58,446 bases of DNA from an uncultured Prevotella sp. (GTDB lineage Bacteria; Bacteroidota; Bacteroidia; Bacteroidales; Bacteroidaceae). Position numbers and translations under genes: made by a program. Location: positions 1 to 58,446 of the forward strand of contig CALUKU010000019.1 of assembly GCA_944321295.1 (NCBI GenBank), written 5' to 3'. The notes under the pieces were generated by a model. The model was not told where the DNA came from. It saw only the letters and a program-made list of their open reading frames with translations, and ran no database searches. Below, one piece after another: positions 1-9,111 of this stretch (within the stretch, counting starts at the first letter, position 1; each line of letters starts with the position of its first letter).

Positions 1-512
1 TTGCAGATGTGTATGCCGCGGTCGTTCACGATGTTGGTCTTCACCACGCGGTTGCCGTTGGCCTGCATTATCTGCGCCAGGCTCCAGCCCAGCAGGTTGT
101 TGCGCACGTGGCCGAGGTGAAGCGGCTTGTTGGTGTTGGGCGACGAGTACTCGATCATCACCAGCGGGGCGTCGTCACCGGCCTTCCGCTCGCCGTAATG
201 CTCGTCGGCGTTGATGTCGGCCAGCAGCGCCAGCCACGCCTCAGGCGACACCGTGAGGTTCAAGAAACCCTTTACGACGTTGTAAGAGGCCACGGCCTTC
301 TCGTTTTCCACGAGCCAGCGGCCTATGTCCTCAGCCGTTTCCTCCGGCTTCTTGCGCGACGTCTTGAGCAGGGGGAACACCACCAGCGTCAAGTGTCCTT
401 CAAACTCGCGCTTCGTCTTCTGCAACTGTATCATCTTCTCGGGCACTTCCTGTCCGTAGAGAGCCTTCACTGCGGCCTGTGCCGAGCGGCTTATTTGGGC
501 TTCGATGTTCAT
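1..512 (-). CDS. argS: Arginyl-tRNA synthetase, N-terminal part (cut by window edge)
   Basis: Charges tRNA-Arg with arginine in the cytoplasm. The minus strand reads from ATG at 512 without a stop to base 1, about 170 residues; a complete enzyme is near 600. It starts MNIEAQISRSAQAAVKALYG, an N-terminal additional domain typical of ArgRS. Around residues 125-145 it has SSPNTNKPLHLGHVRNN, which contains the class I HIGH signature in the form HLGH, followed by VNDRGIHIC, also characteristic of ArgRS. A TAnnTTTG box lies 35 bases upstream of the start. Nothing looks damaged. The 3' two thirds are outside the window. Confidence 0.93.
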   Translation of the reverse strand, partial: MNIEAQISRSAQAAVKALYGQEVPEKMIQLQKTKREFEGHLTLVVFPLLKTSRKKPEETAEDIGRWLVENEKAVASYNVVKGFLNLTVSPEAWLALLADINADEHYGERKAGDDAPLVMIEYSSPNTNKPLHLGHVRNNLLGWSLAQIMQANGNRVVKTNIVNDRGIHIC

Positions 513-546
513 TTTCTTTTACCTTAGTGTGATTATAATCCGGCTG

Positions 547-554
547 CAAAATTA
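547..554 (-). promoter_or_regulatory. Probable -7 element of the argS promoter
   Basis: The minus strand has TAATTTTG here, an exact match to the Bacteroidetes -7 consensus TAnnTTTG. It would start transcription near 540 and leave a leader of about 28 bases. No convincing TTTG is seen at the -33 position, so this is a weak or partial promoter call. Confidence 0.4.
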
Positions 555-750
555 CGAAAAATCACGGAGATAAAGGGAGTGTTGGCTGAAAAATAACACT
601 CAAAGGCCCATCCATGATGCGACCTTGCGCCCGTCACGACCTTCATGGCGGGATTCAGTCAGGCGTGCTTTGCTGATGGCCAGCGTCGCACTTCTTCAGG
701 TTCTTTCAGACCTGCCGTAACTTCCCTCATAATCACCCTTCCTCCAATAT

Positions 751-826
751 GCCGCCTTTCGCGGCGCGAAAGGCGGCAAACGGCACGCTAAAAGGCGGCA
801 AATCGCAACGCAATTTGCCGCCTTTC
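751..826. repeat. Family A palindromic repeat array, copy 1
   Basis: Several alternating units of gccgcctttc and gaaaggcggc with 5-12 base spacers can pair in more than one register. The same motif recurs near 7.97, 14.6, 21.2, 37.6, 43.2, 46.5 and 55.9 kb, always between genes. No ORF is supported. The rest of the gene-free stretch 513-1187 holds this array, a degraded family C copy and the inverted repeat at 1039-1107. Confidence 0.75.
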
Positions 827-889
827 AGTATGGTGGACGTAAGTTATTGAAAGTCAATTTGTTGCAAACGTCCGTTGTAATACACTAAA

Positions 890-1022
890 GACGATAAGAG
901 AATATTTCTTTGTAGTAACATAATTAGCTTTCACTGACCTTTGGTTCATTATGCTCGTACGTTCTGAAAAAACATTTTTTGCAATATTGTGTGTATAATA
1001 CGTTTCATAACAGGGTGCGGAC
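890..1022. repeat. Degenerate copy of family C hairpin element
   Basis: Bases near 908-925 (tttgtagtaacataatta) and 945-975 (cgtacgttctg...) match, with substitutions and short gaps, the left arm of the perfect family C elements at 14.9 and 46.3 kb. gtgcggac near 1014-1021 matches the inner part of the right arm. The copy has lost most of its pairing, so it is probably an old, decaying insertion. Confidence 0.4.
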
Positions 1023-1038
1023 TTTTATCCATGCAAAT

Positions 1039-1107
1039 ATATAAAGAAAAACGCGTTTTTTTACATGACTAAAGACAAATGTAAAAAAAACGCGTTTTTC
1101 TTTATAT
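1039..1107. terminator. Long AT-rich inverted repeat, 28-bp stem with 12-base loop
   Basis: Left arm 1039-1066 and right arm 1079-1107 are complementary, apart from one extra A in the right arm. The loop is gactaaagacaa. Each arm holds an A-run, the palindrome aacgcgtt and a T-run, so both strands would give a stem followed by U-rich sequence. It lies between the ends of argS (transcribed away) and alkD (transcribed toward it), fitting a terminator for the alkD/efflux operon. It is unusually long for that role. Confidence 0.5.
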
Positions 1108-1187
1108 GTTCCGGCTTCAAGAGTCTGGCTCCTGTTGCCTAATTTTTATTCTTATGTAATGCTTTTATTGATTGTGGGGCGTGTCGG

Positions 1188-1913
1188 CTACATCTTTAAG
1201 ATAGCCCGGCGTTCGTCTTCGGGAAACTTCTCGATGGCGTAGCGCAGCATTGTGCGGGGCATTTCGTGCACATGCTCGTAGACGAAACGGCGCAGGCGGG
1301 CGAGGTCGCGCTTGCCGGCCTCGCGCAACATCCAGCCCACGGCCTTGTGCATCAGGTCGTGCTTGTGGCCGATAAGGCGCAGGGCGAGCGCGAAAGTGTC
1401 GTTGAGGTTGCCTTTCTTTATGAAGGCGAAGGTCGACACTATGGCTATGCGGTTGTCCCAAAGCAGGGGGCTGGAGGCAAGTTCATACAGTATGTCGCGC
1501 GGCTTGTCATCAAGATATTTGCCGACAACCTGCGGCGCTGAGAGGTCAACGAGGTCCCAGTTGTTTATGCGGTGCGTGTTGGCAAGGTATGCCTTGTATA
1601 TAAGTTCGGCCTCGTCGGCCTTGGCGCGCTTCATCTTTTCGGCCATTATGAGCAGGGCGCAGAGGCGCGCCTCGTGCCATTCGGATTGTAAGAGAGCCTC
1701 GGCCGTTGCAAGGCTTGTGTCCTTATGCTGCCTGGCGACGCTCCTTGTGAGCGGCACGGGCAGGCCGAGGAAGCGGTCGCCCTCGCCGTATTGCCCCTTG
1801 CCCGTCTTGAAGAAGCGTGCCAGGTGGCGTGCCTTCTCGTCGCTGCCGAGAGCCGATAATTCTTTTAGTAGCAGACAAGTAGACGAGATACGAGCAGACA
1901 AGTCGGTTCCCAT
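1188..1913 (-). CDS. DNA alkylation repair protein, AlkD-type HEAT-like glycosylase
   Basis: Probable monofunctional glycosylase that removes positively charged N3- or N7-alkylpurines. The core begins LLKELSALGSDEKARHLARFFKTGKGQYGEGDRFLGLPVP, whose FFKTGxGxYGEGD block is the AlkD family signature, followed by helical repeats containing WHEARLCALLIM, INNWDLVDLSAP and the late motif AVGWMLREAGKRD. ATG at 1913 gives 241 residues, the usual family length. An ATG at 2024 in the same frame would add 37 residues, but that extension is entirely encoded by a dispersed family D repeat, so the shorter start is preferred. The gene ends the efflux operon, 16 bases after the upstream stop if the long start is used. 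Confidence 0.85.
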   Translation of the reverse strand: MGTDLSARISSTCLLLKELSALGSDEKARHLARFFKTGKGQYGEGDRFLGLPVPLTRSVARQHKDTSLATAEALLQSEWHEARLCALLIMAEKMKRAKADEAELIYKAYLANTHRINNWDLVDLSAPQVVGKYLDDKPRDILYELASSPLLWDNRIAIVSTFAFIKKGNLNDTFALALRLIGHKHDLMHKAVGWMLREAGKRDLARLRRFVYEHVHEMPRTMLRYAIEKFPEDERRAILKM

Positions 1914-2037
1914 TGCCGGCTCATTGCCCGTCTGCTTGTCACTTGTCTGCTTCTCTGCTAACGGCTCGTTACTGTAAACTTGTCTGCTTGTCACTGTAAA
2001 CTTGTCTGCTTGTTTGCTTGTCACTCGTCTGCTATAA
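1866..2037. repeat. Family D repeat overlapping the alkD 5' end
   Basis: Arms built from agcagacaag and its complement cttgtctgct flank a short centre near gttcccattgccggctc. Similar arms occur at 40272-40380, 44671-44752 and 44942-44985. The left arm is inside alkD (codons for LSARISSTC); the right arms form its upstream extension or leader. The element separates alkD from the outer membrane protein gene. Confidence 0.7.
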
Positions 2038-2040
2038 AAA

Positions 2041-3429
2041 TTACTTCCATCCTCCGCCGAGCGCCTTATAAAGGTTGACGGTGGCTAACTGGCTGTCGAG
2101 TAGGGCGTTGCTGAGGCTTATCTGCGCGTCGAGGTAAGTACGTTGTGCGTCGAGCAGGTCCATGTAGCCTATCGCGCCGTTGACGTACTGCACGAGGGCG
2201 AGCGAGAGGGCCGTGCGCGACGAGTTCTCGAGCGTGTAGCGCGTCTTGTATATTTCCTTCACCTTGTTGAAGCTGGCTATGGCGTCGTAAGCGTCGCGGA
2301 AGGCCGTGAGCACGGCTTTCTCGTAGGCGTAGACGGCGCGTTCGTAGGCCGCCTTGGCCGCCTTGTGCCGCGCGATGTTCTTGCCCATGGCGAAGATTGG
2401 CTGCAGGAGGCTGACGCTCAGCAGGTGGTAAGGCGAGTGGAGCAGGTCTTTCAGCTCTTCGCTCTCGGCGCCGAGCTGTGCCGTAAGCGATATGTTGGGA
2501 AACATGCTGGTGTAAGCCACGCCTACGGCGGCGTTGGCTGCGATAAGGTTTTGCTCGGCTTCGCGCACGTCCGGCCTGCGCTCTAAGAGCGACGAGGGCA
2601 GGCCTACGGGCAGACTGTCGGGCAGACTAAGCTCCTGCGGAAGCGTGGAGCGTGCTATGTGGTGGGGATAGTCGCCCGTGAGGAAGGCCAGCTCGTTCTC
2701 CTTCGCCGTGATTTGGCGCTCAAGGTCGGGTACGAGAGTGGCCGTGCGCGAAAGCTCTACCTGCGCCTGGCGGTAGGTCACCTCCGACGTTAGTCCGCCT
2801 TCGTAGCGTATTTTTGCCAGGTGCTCGCTCTCGCGGCGCGCCGTCAGCGTCTGCCTGATGATGTCAAGCTCGTTGTCGAGCGCAACGAGTTCGTAGTAAG
2901 CCTGCGCCACCTGCGCTATCAGGCTCATCCGCACGGCACGCTGGTTTTCGACCGAAGCCATGAACTCCGCCATGCTGGCGTCGTGGGCCCAGCGCAGCTT
3001 TCCCCATAGGTCAAGCTCCCAGGAGATGTTCGCCTTCAGGTCAAACTGGTTGTCGTCCGACGGGCTGTCGCCGCCGTAGTTGTCGCGTTCCTTCTCTCCG
3101 TACACCCTGAGTCCGAGCGAAGGGAAGAGGTTCGCAAAGTCGATGCGCTTGCGTGCGGCCAGCTCTTTCACCCGTGCCGCGGCCATCAGCATGTCCTTGT
3201 TGTAAGTCAGCGACTTGCGTATATGCCCCTGCAGGATTGAGTCCGTGTATATCTCGGTCCACGAGCGGTCGGCCAGCGAGGCTGAGTCGGCCGTGGCGTC
3301 CTCGGCCAGCGTGGCCGGCATCTCTATGTCCGGCCGCACGTAGTGGTGCCCTATCTTGCACGACGCCGCCAGGAGCAGCGCCGTTGCTGCGACGGCCAGG
3401 TTGCGGATATGCTTAAGTTTACGTGTCAT
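2041..3429 (-). CDS. RND efflux outer membrane lipoprotein, TolC/OprM (NodT) family
   Basis: Forms the outer-membrane channel and periplasmic tunnel of a tripartite drug efflux pump. The 462-residue product has a lipoprotein signal ending in LLLAASC, so Cys24 should be lipidated. It then has the family start GHHYVRPDIEMPATL and two long helical outer-membrane-efflux repeats, including SWELDLWGKLRWAHDASMAE and LERRPDVREAEQNLIAANAAVGVAYTSMFPNISL, the hallmark of this family. Length is normal. Its ATG overlaps the stop of the upstream pump gene by four bases, indicating translational coupling. The substrate cannot be told from sequence. Confidence 0.93.
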   Translation of the reverse strand: MTRKLKHIRNLAVAATALLLAASCKIGHHYVRPDIEMPATLAEDATADSASLADRSWTEIYTDSILQGHIRKSLTYNKDMLMAAARVKELAARKRIDFANLFPSLGLRVYGEKERDNYGGDSPSDDNQFDLKANISWELDLWGKLRWAHDASMAEFMASVENQRAVRMSLIAQVAQAYYELVALDNELDIIRQTLTARRESEHLAKIRYEGGLTSEVTYRQAQVELSRTATLVPDLERQITAKENELAFLTGDYPHHIARSTLPQELSLPDSLPVGLPSSLLERRPDVREAEQNLIAANAAVGVAYTSMFPNISLTAQLGAESEELKDLLHSPYHLLSVSLLQPIFAMGKNIARHKAAKAAYERAVYAYEKAVLTAFRDAYDAIASFNKVKEIYKTRYTLENSSRTALSLALVQYVNGAIGYMDLLDAQRTYLDAQISLSNALLDSQLATVNLYKALGGGWK

Positions 3430-6400
3430 AATGTTTCCTTATGTTGTATTGCTTTGGTTTGTCGGGCGCTTCTCTTCGCCTTGACTCTGTAAACCATCGT
3501 GAAGAAGAACGGTATGAGAAGTATGCCTACGGTGACGGCGGCTATCATTCCGAAGAACACTCCCGTGCCGATTGCCCTGCGGCTGGCGGCGCCGGGGCCA
3601 GAGGCAACCACCATGGGCAGGATACCGAGGATGAAGGCGAACGACGTCATGAGGATGGGGCGGAAGCGCAGGCGCGCCGCGTTTAGTGCCGCACGGAACA
3701 GGTTGACGCCCTTGTCGGCCTCGTCTTTTGCGAACTCAACGATGAGGATGGCGTTCTTGGCGGCAAGACCCATCAGCATGACGAGTCCGATTTGGAAGTA
3801 AGTGTCGTTCTCAAGACCGCATACGGTCACGCCGATGTAGGCGCCCAAGGCGGCCACGGGCAGCGACAGGAGCACCGCCACGGGCACGCTCCAGCTCTCG
3901 TAGAGCGCGGCCAGGAAGAGGAACACGAAGAGGAACACCAGCGCGAGCACGAGTCCTGTCTGTCCGCCGGCCTGCTTCTCCTGGTATGACAGTCCGCTCC
4001 ATTCAAGTCCGATGTTGTCGGGCAGGTGTGTGCGCACCAATTCTTCCATCACCTCCATGGCCTGGCCGGAGCTGTAGCCCTGTGCCGCCGTGCCTCGGAT
4101 GATGGCCGTGTTGAACATGTTGAAGCGTTTTATGCTGCCCGGACCGGTAGTGTAGTTGGTCGTGCCGAGGGCCGTCAGCGGTATCATGTCGCCGTCGGCT
4201 CCGCGCACGAAGTAAAGGCTTATGTTGTCGCGGTGCTCGCGGTAGGGCGCCTCGGCCTGTATGTAGACGCGGTAGATGCGGTTGAACATGTTGAAGTCGT
4301 TGACGTACACCGAGCCGGTATATGCCTTAATGGTAGAGAATACGTCAGCCATCGGCACGCCGAGCATCTTCACCTTGTCGCGGTCGACGTCGAAATAAAG
4401 CTGCGGTATCTCGGCCTGGAGCGACGACGACAGGCCTGACAGCTCCTTGCGCTGCGCCGCATAGTGCATCAGAGTGTCGGCGGCACGCACAAGGTCGTCG
4501 TAAGTAGCGTCGCCGTGCGCCTCGAGCTGCATCTCGAAGCCGCCCGAAGAGCCGAGGCCCGGGATGACGGGCGGGGTGGAAAGATAGAACTTACACTCGG
4601 GATATTCGGTCAGTTCGCGGCTCACTCCGGCCATGATGTCGCCGATGGTGGTGTCGTCGCGCTTCTTCCATTCCTTCAAGATTACCGTCAGTTGGGCGCG
4701 GTTCTGGCTGGTGCCGACGCGCGGACTGGTACCCGTTACGTTCTGGACGTACTCCACCGAGGGGTCTTGCATGAGGTACTTCACGGCGCGTTCGGTCACG
4801 GCACGTGTTCGTTCGAGCGTCGTTCCCTCCGGCATTTCAAGCTCAACGGTGAAGTATCCCTGGTCTTCGGCCGGCAGGAAGCTCGTTGGCGTGAGGCGGT
4901 AGAGTATGAAAATCATTATTATCACCATGCAGAAGCCTACGCCCACGCGGCGCGGGTTCTTTATGATATGTCCTATTCCGGAAAGATATTTGCTGTTGCC
5001 GAAGTCGAGCCAGCGGTTGATTGCCCTGAATATGCGGTTCTTAGGCTTGTTCTTGTCTACGGGTTTCAGTATGAGCGAGCACATCACGGGGCTTAGCGTG
5101 AGGGCCACGATGGTTGAAAGCAGCACCGAGATGACTATCGTTACGCTGAACTGGCGGTACAGCTGGCCGGTTATTCCCGAAAGGAAGCTCACCGGAACGA
5201 ACACCGCCGCCAGCACCATTGACGTGGCAATGAGCGCCCCGGTCAGTCCGCTCATGGCTTTCTTTGTGGCCTCGTAGGGGCTGAGGTGTTCCTCCTCCAT
5301 GATGCGTTCGACGTTTTCCACCACCACTATGGCGTCGTCGACCACCAAGCCGATGGCCAACACAAGTCCGAGCAGCGTCAGGATGTTGAGCGAGAAGCCC
5401 ATGATGAGCATGAAGCCGAACGTTCCTATGAGCGAAATCGGCACGGCCACGAGCGGTATCACCGTTGCTCTCCAGCTCTGCAGGAAGAGGAACACGACGA
5501 TGATTACCAGCACGAGGGCCTCGAAGAGGGTCTTGTACACCTCGTGTACCGACTCCGATATGTACGTAGTCATGTCGAAGGGAATCTTGTATTCCATTCC
5601 TTCGGGGAACGTCCTGCTGATTTCCTCCATTGTCTGTTTCACCTTTTCGGCCACTTCCATGGCGTTGGCTCCGGGCAGCATGTACACTCCCAGTACGGCG
5701 GCGTTGCCTCCGTTGATACCGCTCTCGGTGTTATACGACTGCGCTTCGAGCGACACGCGCGCCACGTCCCTTAGTCGGATGAACGAGCCGTCGGCGTCGG
5801 CGCGCAGCACGATTTCCTCAAACTGCGCGGCGGTTGACAGTCGGCCCTGCGCCGTTATGGGTATGGTGAAGTCGAGTCCGCTTACAGGCTGCTGTCCAAG
5901 TACGCCCGCGGCCGACTCGCGGTTTTGGTCTTTCAGGGCGTTCTGCACGTCCTGCACGGTCAGTCCGAAGCTGGCCAGACGCGCCGGGTCGACCCATATC
6001 TGCATGGCGTAGTAACGGCTTCCGATGTTCGACACTCGTCCGACGCCGGGTATTCGGCGCAGCAGGTCGAGCACGTTCAGCGTGGCGAAGTTGCTAAGAT
6101 ATATTTCGTCAAACTTCGGGTCGTCGGAGGTGAGGCAGATGGTGAGCAGCTGGCTGGCGGCCTGTTTCTCTATCTCGATACCGTTCTGTACGACTTCGGC
6201 CGGCAGACGTGATTCAGCCAGCTTTATTCGGTTTTGTATTTCGACGGCTGCCAGGTCGGGGTCTGACGAGATGTCAAACGTCACCGTAGCCGAGAAAGAG
6301 CCTGAGTTAGAGCTGTTTGACTCCATGTAGAGCATGCCCGGCGTGCCGTTCAGTTCCTGTTCGATGGGCGTTGCCACGGCCTGCGACACCGTCAGTGCGC

Positions 6401-6560
6401 TTGCTCCGGGGTATGATGCGCTGATTTTCACCACGGGCGGCGTTATCTGCGGATACTGGTCGATGGGCAACATCGTAAGTCCGATGAGTCCGATGATGAC
6501 GATCAGCACCGATATGACGATGGAGAATACCGGGCGGTCTATGAAGAAGTTTACTTTCAT
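3426..6560 (-). CDS. RND multidrug efflux pump, inner membrane permease (AcrB/MexB, HAE1 family)
   Basis: Proton-driven inner-membrane transporter that captures drugs and passes them to the outer-membrane channel. 1044 residues, the usual HAE1 length. It starts MKVNFFIDRPVFSIVISVLI with the first membrane helix. The proton-relay helix carries GLVVDDAIVVVENVER, with the paired aspartates near residues 406-407. The porter domain includes the pore-loop style sequence GMLYMESNSSNSGSF and the duplicated half has LMGLAAKNAILIVEFAKDEADKG. It sits 17 bases after the membrane fusion gene and overlaps the outer membrane gene by 4 bases. Confidence 0.96.
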   Translation of the reverse strand: MKVNFFIDRPVFSIVISVLIVIIGLIGLTMLPIDQYPQITPPVVKISASYPGASALTVSQAVATPIEQELNGTPGMLYMESNSSNSGSFSATVTFDISSDPDLAAVEIQNRIKLAESRLPAEVVQNGIEIEKQAASQLLTICLTSDDPKFDEIYLSNFATLNVLDLLRRIPGVGRVSNIGSRYYAMQIWVDPARLASFGLTVQDVQNALKDQNRESAAGVLGQQPVSGLDFTIPITAQGRLSTAAQFEEIVLRADADGSFIRLRDVARVSLEAQSYNTESGINGGNAAVLGVYMLPGANAMEVAEKVKQTMEEISRTFPEGMEYKIPFDMTTYISESVHEVYKTLFEALVLVIIVVFLFLQSWRATVIPLVAVPISLIGTFGFMLIMGFSLNILTLLGLVLAIGLVVDDAIVVVENVERIMEEEHLSPYEATKKAMSGLTGALIATSMVLAAVFVPVSFLSGITGQLYRQFSVTIVISVLLSTIVALTLSPVMCSLILKPVDKNKPKNRIFRAINRWLDFGNSKYLSGIGHIIKNPRRVGVGFCMVIIMIFILYRLTPTSFLPAEDQGYFTVELEMPEGTTLERTRAVTERAVKYLMQDPSVEYVQNVTGTSPRVGTSQNRAQLTVILKEWKKRDDTTIGDIMAGVSRELTEYPECKFYLSTPPVIPGLGSSGGFEMQLEAHGDATYDDLVRAADTLMHYAAQRKELSGLSSSLQAEIPQLYFDVDRDKVKMLGVPMADVFSTIKAYTGSVYVNDFNMFNRIYRVYIQAEAPYREHRDNISLYFVRGADGDMIPLTALGTTNYTTGPGSIKRFNMFNTAIIRGTAAQGYSSGQAMEVMEELVRTHLPDNIGLEWSGLSYQEKQAGGQTGLVLALVFLFVFLFLAALYESWSVPVAVLLSLPVAALGAYIGVTVCGLENDTYFQIGLVMLMGLAAKNAILIVEFAKDEADKGVNLFRAALNAARLRFRPILMTSFAFILGILPMVVASGPGAASRRAIGTGVFFGMIAAVTVGILLIPFFFTMVYRVKAKRSARQTKAIQHKETL

Positions 6561-6577
6561 TTGTCAGATGGTTTGGT

Positions 6578-7771
6578 TCATTTGGCTTTTTCCCGTGTCG
6601 CTTTCCGCCTTGCGGCCACGCGCACTTTCATTCCCGGCGTCAGCTTGTTGTAGCCTTCGCTGATAATCGTTTCGCCGGGAGCCAGGCCGCGTTCTACGAC
6701 TACCTTGTTGCCGAACTCGGGGCCAAGCTCGATGAAGCGGCGCTCTGCCGTAGAGTCGCGGCGCATCACGAAGACGTATGCTCCGCCTTTTTCTATTATG
6801 AGAGCCTTCTGCGGCACCACCGTGGCTTTCTCGCGAACGTCGAGCAGGGCGTGCACCTTGGTGAACTGTCCGGGCAGCAGCACGTGCTCGGGGTTGGGCA
6901 TTTCGGCACGCACCGAGAACGTACCCGTCTTCGGGCTTACCTGCGGTTCGGCGAAGTCAACCAGTCCCTTGTACGGATATACGCTGTTGTCGGCCAGCGT
7001 GATGGTTACGAACGGCTGCCATGAGCGCGACGAGTCGCGGTGTCCCAGGTTGACGTTGCGCTCCTTGCTCTTGAGATAGTCAAGGGCCGTCATGCTGAAG
7101 TCTACAAGCACCGTGTCGCTTTTAACGACGGTGGCCAGCAGCGACTTGCCGCTGGTGCCCACCAGCGTACCCAAGTCTACGAGCCTCTCGCTGATGTATC
7201 CCGAGATGGGCGAGCGCACGTAAGTGTAGCTAAGCTCCTGCTCGGCCTGGTCAAGGTCGGCGCGGCTCATGCCCATGCTTGCCACGGCCGTTTCGTAAGC
7301 GGCGATGGCGTTGTCGAGGTCAACGCGGCTGGCGGCGTTCTGCTCGAACAGCGGGCGTATGCGGTCAAGGTCGCGCTTGGTCTTGCGCACGAGGGCCGAG
7401 TCCTTGCGCAGCTGGGCGCGGGCTTTGTCGGCCTTAGCCTTGTATTGTCTTTGGTCTATGACGAAGAGCACCTGCCCTTTCTTCACGTACGTTCCTTCGG
7501 CGAACGCCATGCGCTCGAGGAAGCCCTCGACGCGGGCGCGCACCTCTACGAACTGCTGCGCGCGTACGCGGCCTACGTAGTCGCCGTATATCTCGACGTC
7601 CTCCACACCGACAGGCTCTACGGCCACAATCGGCGGTTCGGGCTCGGTCTTTCGGGGCCAAGTGATGATTATGTACGCCACTACCACTGCTGCTATGCAG
7701 CCGAGCATGAGCGAAATGCGCTTCTTGCGCCGTCTTAACTCAAGCTTGGTGAAAAGTTTCCTTATTCTCAT
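6578..7771 (-). CDS. RND efflux periplasmic adaptor (membrane fusion protein, AcrA/HlyD type)
   Basis: Bridges pump and outer-membrane channel. About 397 residues from ATG at 7771; a TTG six codons upstream is possible but less likely. It has an N-terminal signal anchor (RISLMLGCIAAVVVAYIIITW) rather than a lipobox, then the split biotinyl-lipoyl domain (YVGRVRAQQFVEVRARVEGFLERM and SPISGYISERLVDLGTLV) around an alpha-helical hairpin, and a C-terminal barrel with LLPGQFTKVHALLDV. First gene of the efflux operon. No regulator gene is adjacent, so control is not apparent here. Confidence 0.94.
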   Translation of the reverse strand: MRIRKLFTKLELRRRKKRISLMLGCIAAVVVAYIIITWPRKTEPEPPIVAVEPVGVEDVEIYGDYVGRVRAQQFVEVRARVEGFLERMAFAEGTYVKKGQVLFVIDQRQYKAKADKARAQLRKDSALVRKTKRDLDRIRPLFEQNAASRVDLDNAIAAYETAVASMGMSRADLDQAEQELSYTYVRSPISGYISERLVDLGTLVGTSGKSLLATVVKSDTVLVDFSMTALDYLKSKERNVNLGHRDSSRSWQPFVTITLADNSVYPYKGLVDFAEPQVSPKTGTFSVRAEMPNPEHVLLPGQFTKVHALLDVREKATVVPQKALIIEKGGAYVFVMRRDSTAERRFIELGPEFGNKVVVERGLAPGETIISEGYNKLTPGMKVRVAARRKATREKAK

Positions 7772-7965
7772 TTTGTTTTCCTTAAACAATTGTGTCGTTT
7801 TAAAACATTCTGCCGCTGCAGGCGATTTCCATTAAAGATAATAACGTGATAAGTGGCAAAATATTGTGTTTAAAACCTGTCGGCCTGATTATTTTTTAGT
7901 GTAATGACGCCGGTTACGGTTTCAAACGGCGTCGTTTCAGCCTTCAATACATGGCTTTTTACCTT

Positions 7966-8006
7966 CCGAGAGGCGGCCTTTCACGCTGTAAAAGGCCGCC
8001 TTTTGC
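7966..8006. repeat. Family A palindromic repeat, copy 2
   Basis: gaggcggcctttcacgct followed by gtaaaaggccgccttttgc forms a hairpin with a short loop. It lies in the 470-base gap between the divergent efflux operon and the HAD gene. The gap also contains a minus-strand TATCTTTA box near 7836-7843 that may drive the efflux operon, and nothing else recognisable. Confidence 0.65.
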
Positions 8007-8171
8007 AAACGGGCATGAAGCGAGTGAAAACTGTAAGTAAAAGCAGGCGGAAACGCAACAAACCGAAAGCGCCCGCCGGGAAAAGGCGCAAATAATTCCG
8101 CCGGCGGATATTTAAAGGCTGTTTTTAAGAACAATTTTACTGCGGGAAGATACTATGATAAATAAAAGACG

Positions 8172-8179
8172 TACTTTTG
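8172..8179 (+). promoter_or_regulatory. Possible -7 element for the HAD phosphatase gene
   Basis: TACTTTTG matches TAnnTTTG and would start transcription near 8186, about 58 bases before the ATG at 8244. No TTTG is present at the -33 position. Confidence 0.35.
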
Positions 8180-8243
8180 CATGGCGAAATCAAGCCTTGA
8201 CGTGAGGTTTGGGCGATGTTGCCAGATTATAAACTCTTTATTC

Positions 8244-9026
8244 ATGATAAAAGCATTGTTCTTCGATATTGACGGTACGCTCGTCAGTTTCAATACCCAT
8301 CATATACCGCAGTCGGCCGTCGACGCCATATCCGAGGCCAAGCGTCGCGGCGTAGGCGTGTATATTTCGACGGGGCGGCCGGTCAGGCTTATCAACAATC
8401 TCGGCCAAATAGAGCATTTGATTGACGGATACATCACGGCTAACGGCGCCTGCAGCATGGTCGGCGATAAGGTGGTAAGCTGCATATCCATACCCGAAGC
8501 GGAGGCGCGCGCCTTGGTAGGGGCGGCCGACCGTGAGGGGTTTGCCATGCTCGTGGTAGGCGAGCGCGACCTGACCGTGCGCAACGACAATGCCGAGGTT
8601 GACCGCCTGTTCCGCCGTATGCTCAACGTCAGCAACCTAGGCGAGGACATCGACGTAGAGGATGTCCTCTCGCAGCGTATAATCCAGCTTACGCCCATCA
8701 TCGACATGCCTGCCGAGCGGCGGCTTATGCCCCTGTTGCCGCATTGCGTTTCGGCGCGCTGGTATCCCGACTTCACCGACATAACCGCGCGCGGGGCCGA
8801 TAAAGGTTCGGCCTTGCGTACTATGGCCGCATATCTCGGCTTGGACGTTTCCGAAACGATGGCCTTCGGCGACGGCGGCAACGACAGGTCAATCCTTCGT
8901 GAGGCGGGTGTCGGTGTAGCCATAGGCAACGCGGCCGACGATGTAAAGGCCGTGGCCGATTACGTCACGACGAGCGTCGACGATGACGGCATTAGCAACG
9001 CCCTGCGCCGTTTCGGCGTGATATGA
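8244..9026 (+). CDS. Cof-type HAD-superfamily phosphatase (subclass IIB)
   Basis: Predicted cytoplasmic Mg-dependent phosphatase acting on small phosphorylated metabolites such as sugar phosphates. It begins MIKALFFDIDGTLVSFNTH, so catalytic motif I (DIDGT) is right at the N-terminus; an in-frame start 63 bases upstream would add sequence not seen in the family and is rejected. Motif II is STGRP near residue 40, the IIB cap follows, and motif III/IV reads ARGADKGSALR then AFGDGGNDRSILREAGVGVAIGNA. Length about 260 residues, typical for Cof proteins. It stands alone, with repeats on both sides. The true substrate is unknown. Confidence 0.92.
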   Translation: MIKALFFDIDGTLVSFNTHHIPQSAVDAISEAKRRGVGVYISTGRPVRLINNLGQIEHLIDGYITANGACSMVGDKVVSCISIPEAEARALVGAADREGFAMLVVGERDLTVRNDNAEVDRLFRRMLNVSNLGEDIDVEDVLSQRIIQLTPIIDMPAERRLMPLLPHCVSARWYPDFTDITARGADKGSALRTMAAYLGLDVSETMAFGDGGNDRSILREAGVGVAIGNAADDVKAVADYVTTSVDDDGISNALRRFGVI

Positions 9027-9111
9027 GCCGTCGTTTCGCCCCATTCCGCGCGAGTGGGCGATGCGCAGCAGTTAATTGCATATGACAATTTTGCTTTTTG
9101 CAAATTAATTC

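Noticed and set aside
8181-8243. N-terminal extension of the HAD phosphatase
   Set aside because: Upstream start lies within the promoter region and family members begin directly with the DxDGT strand.
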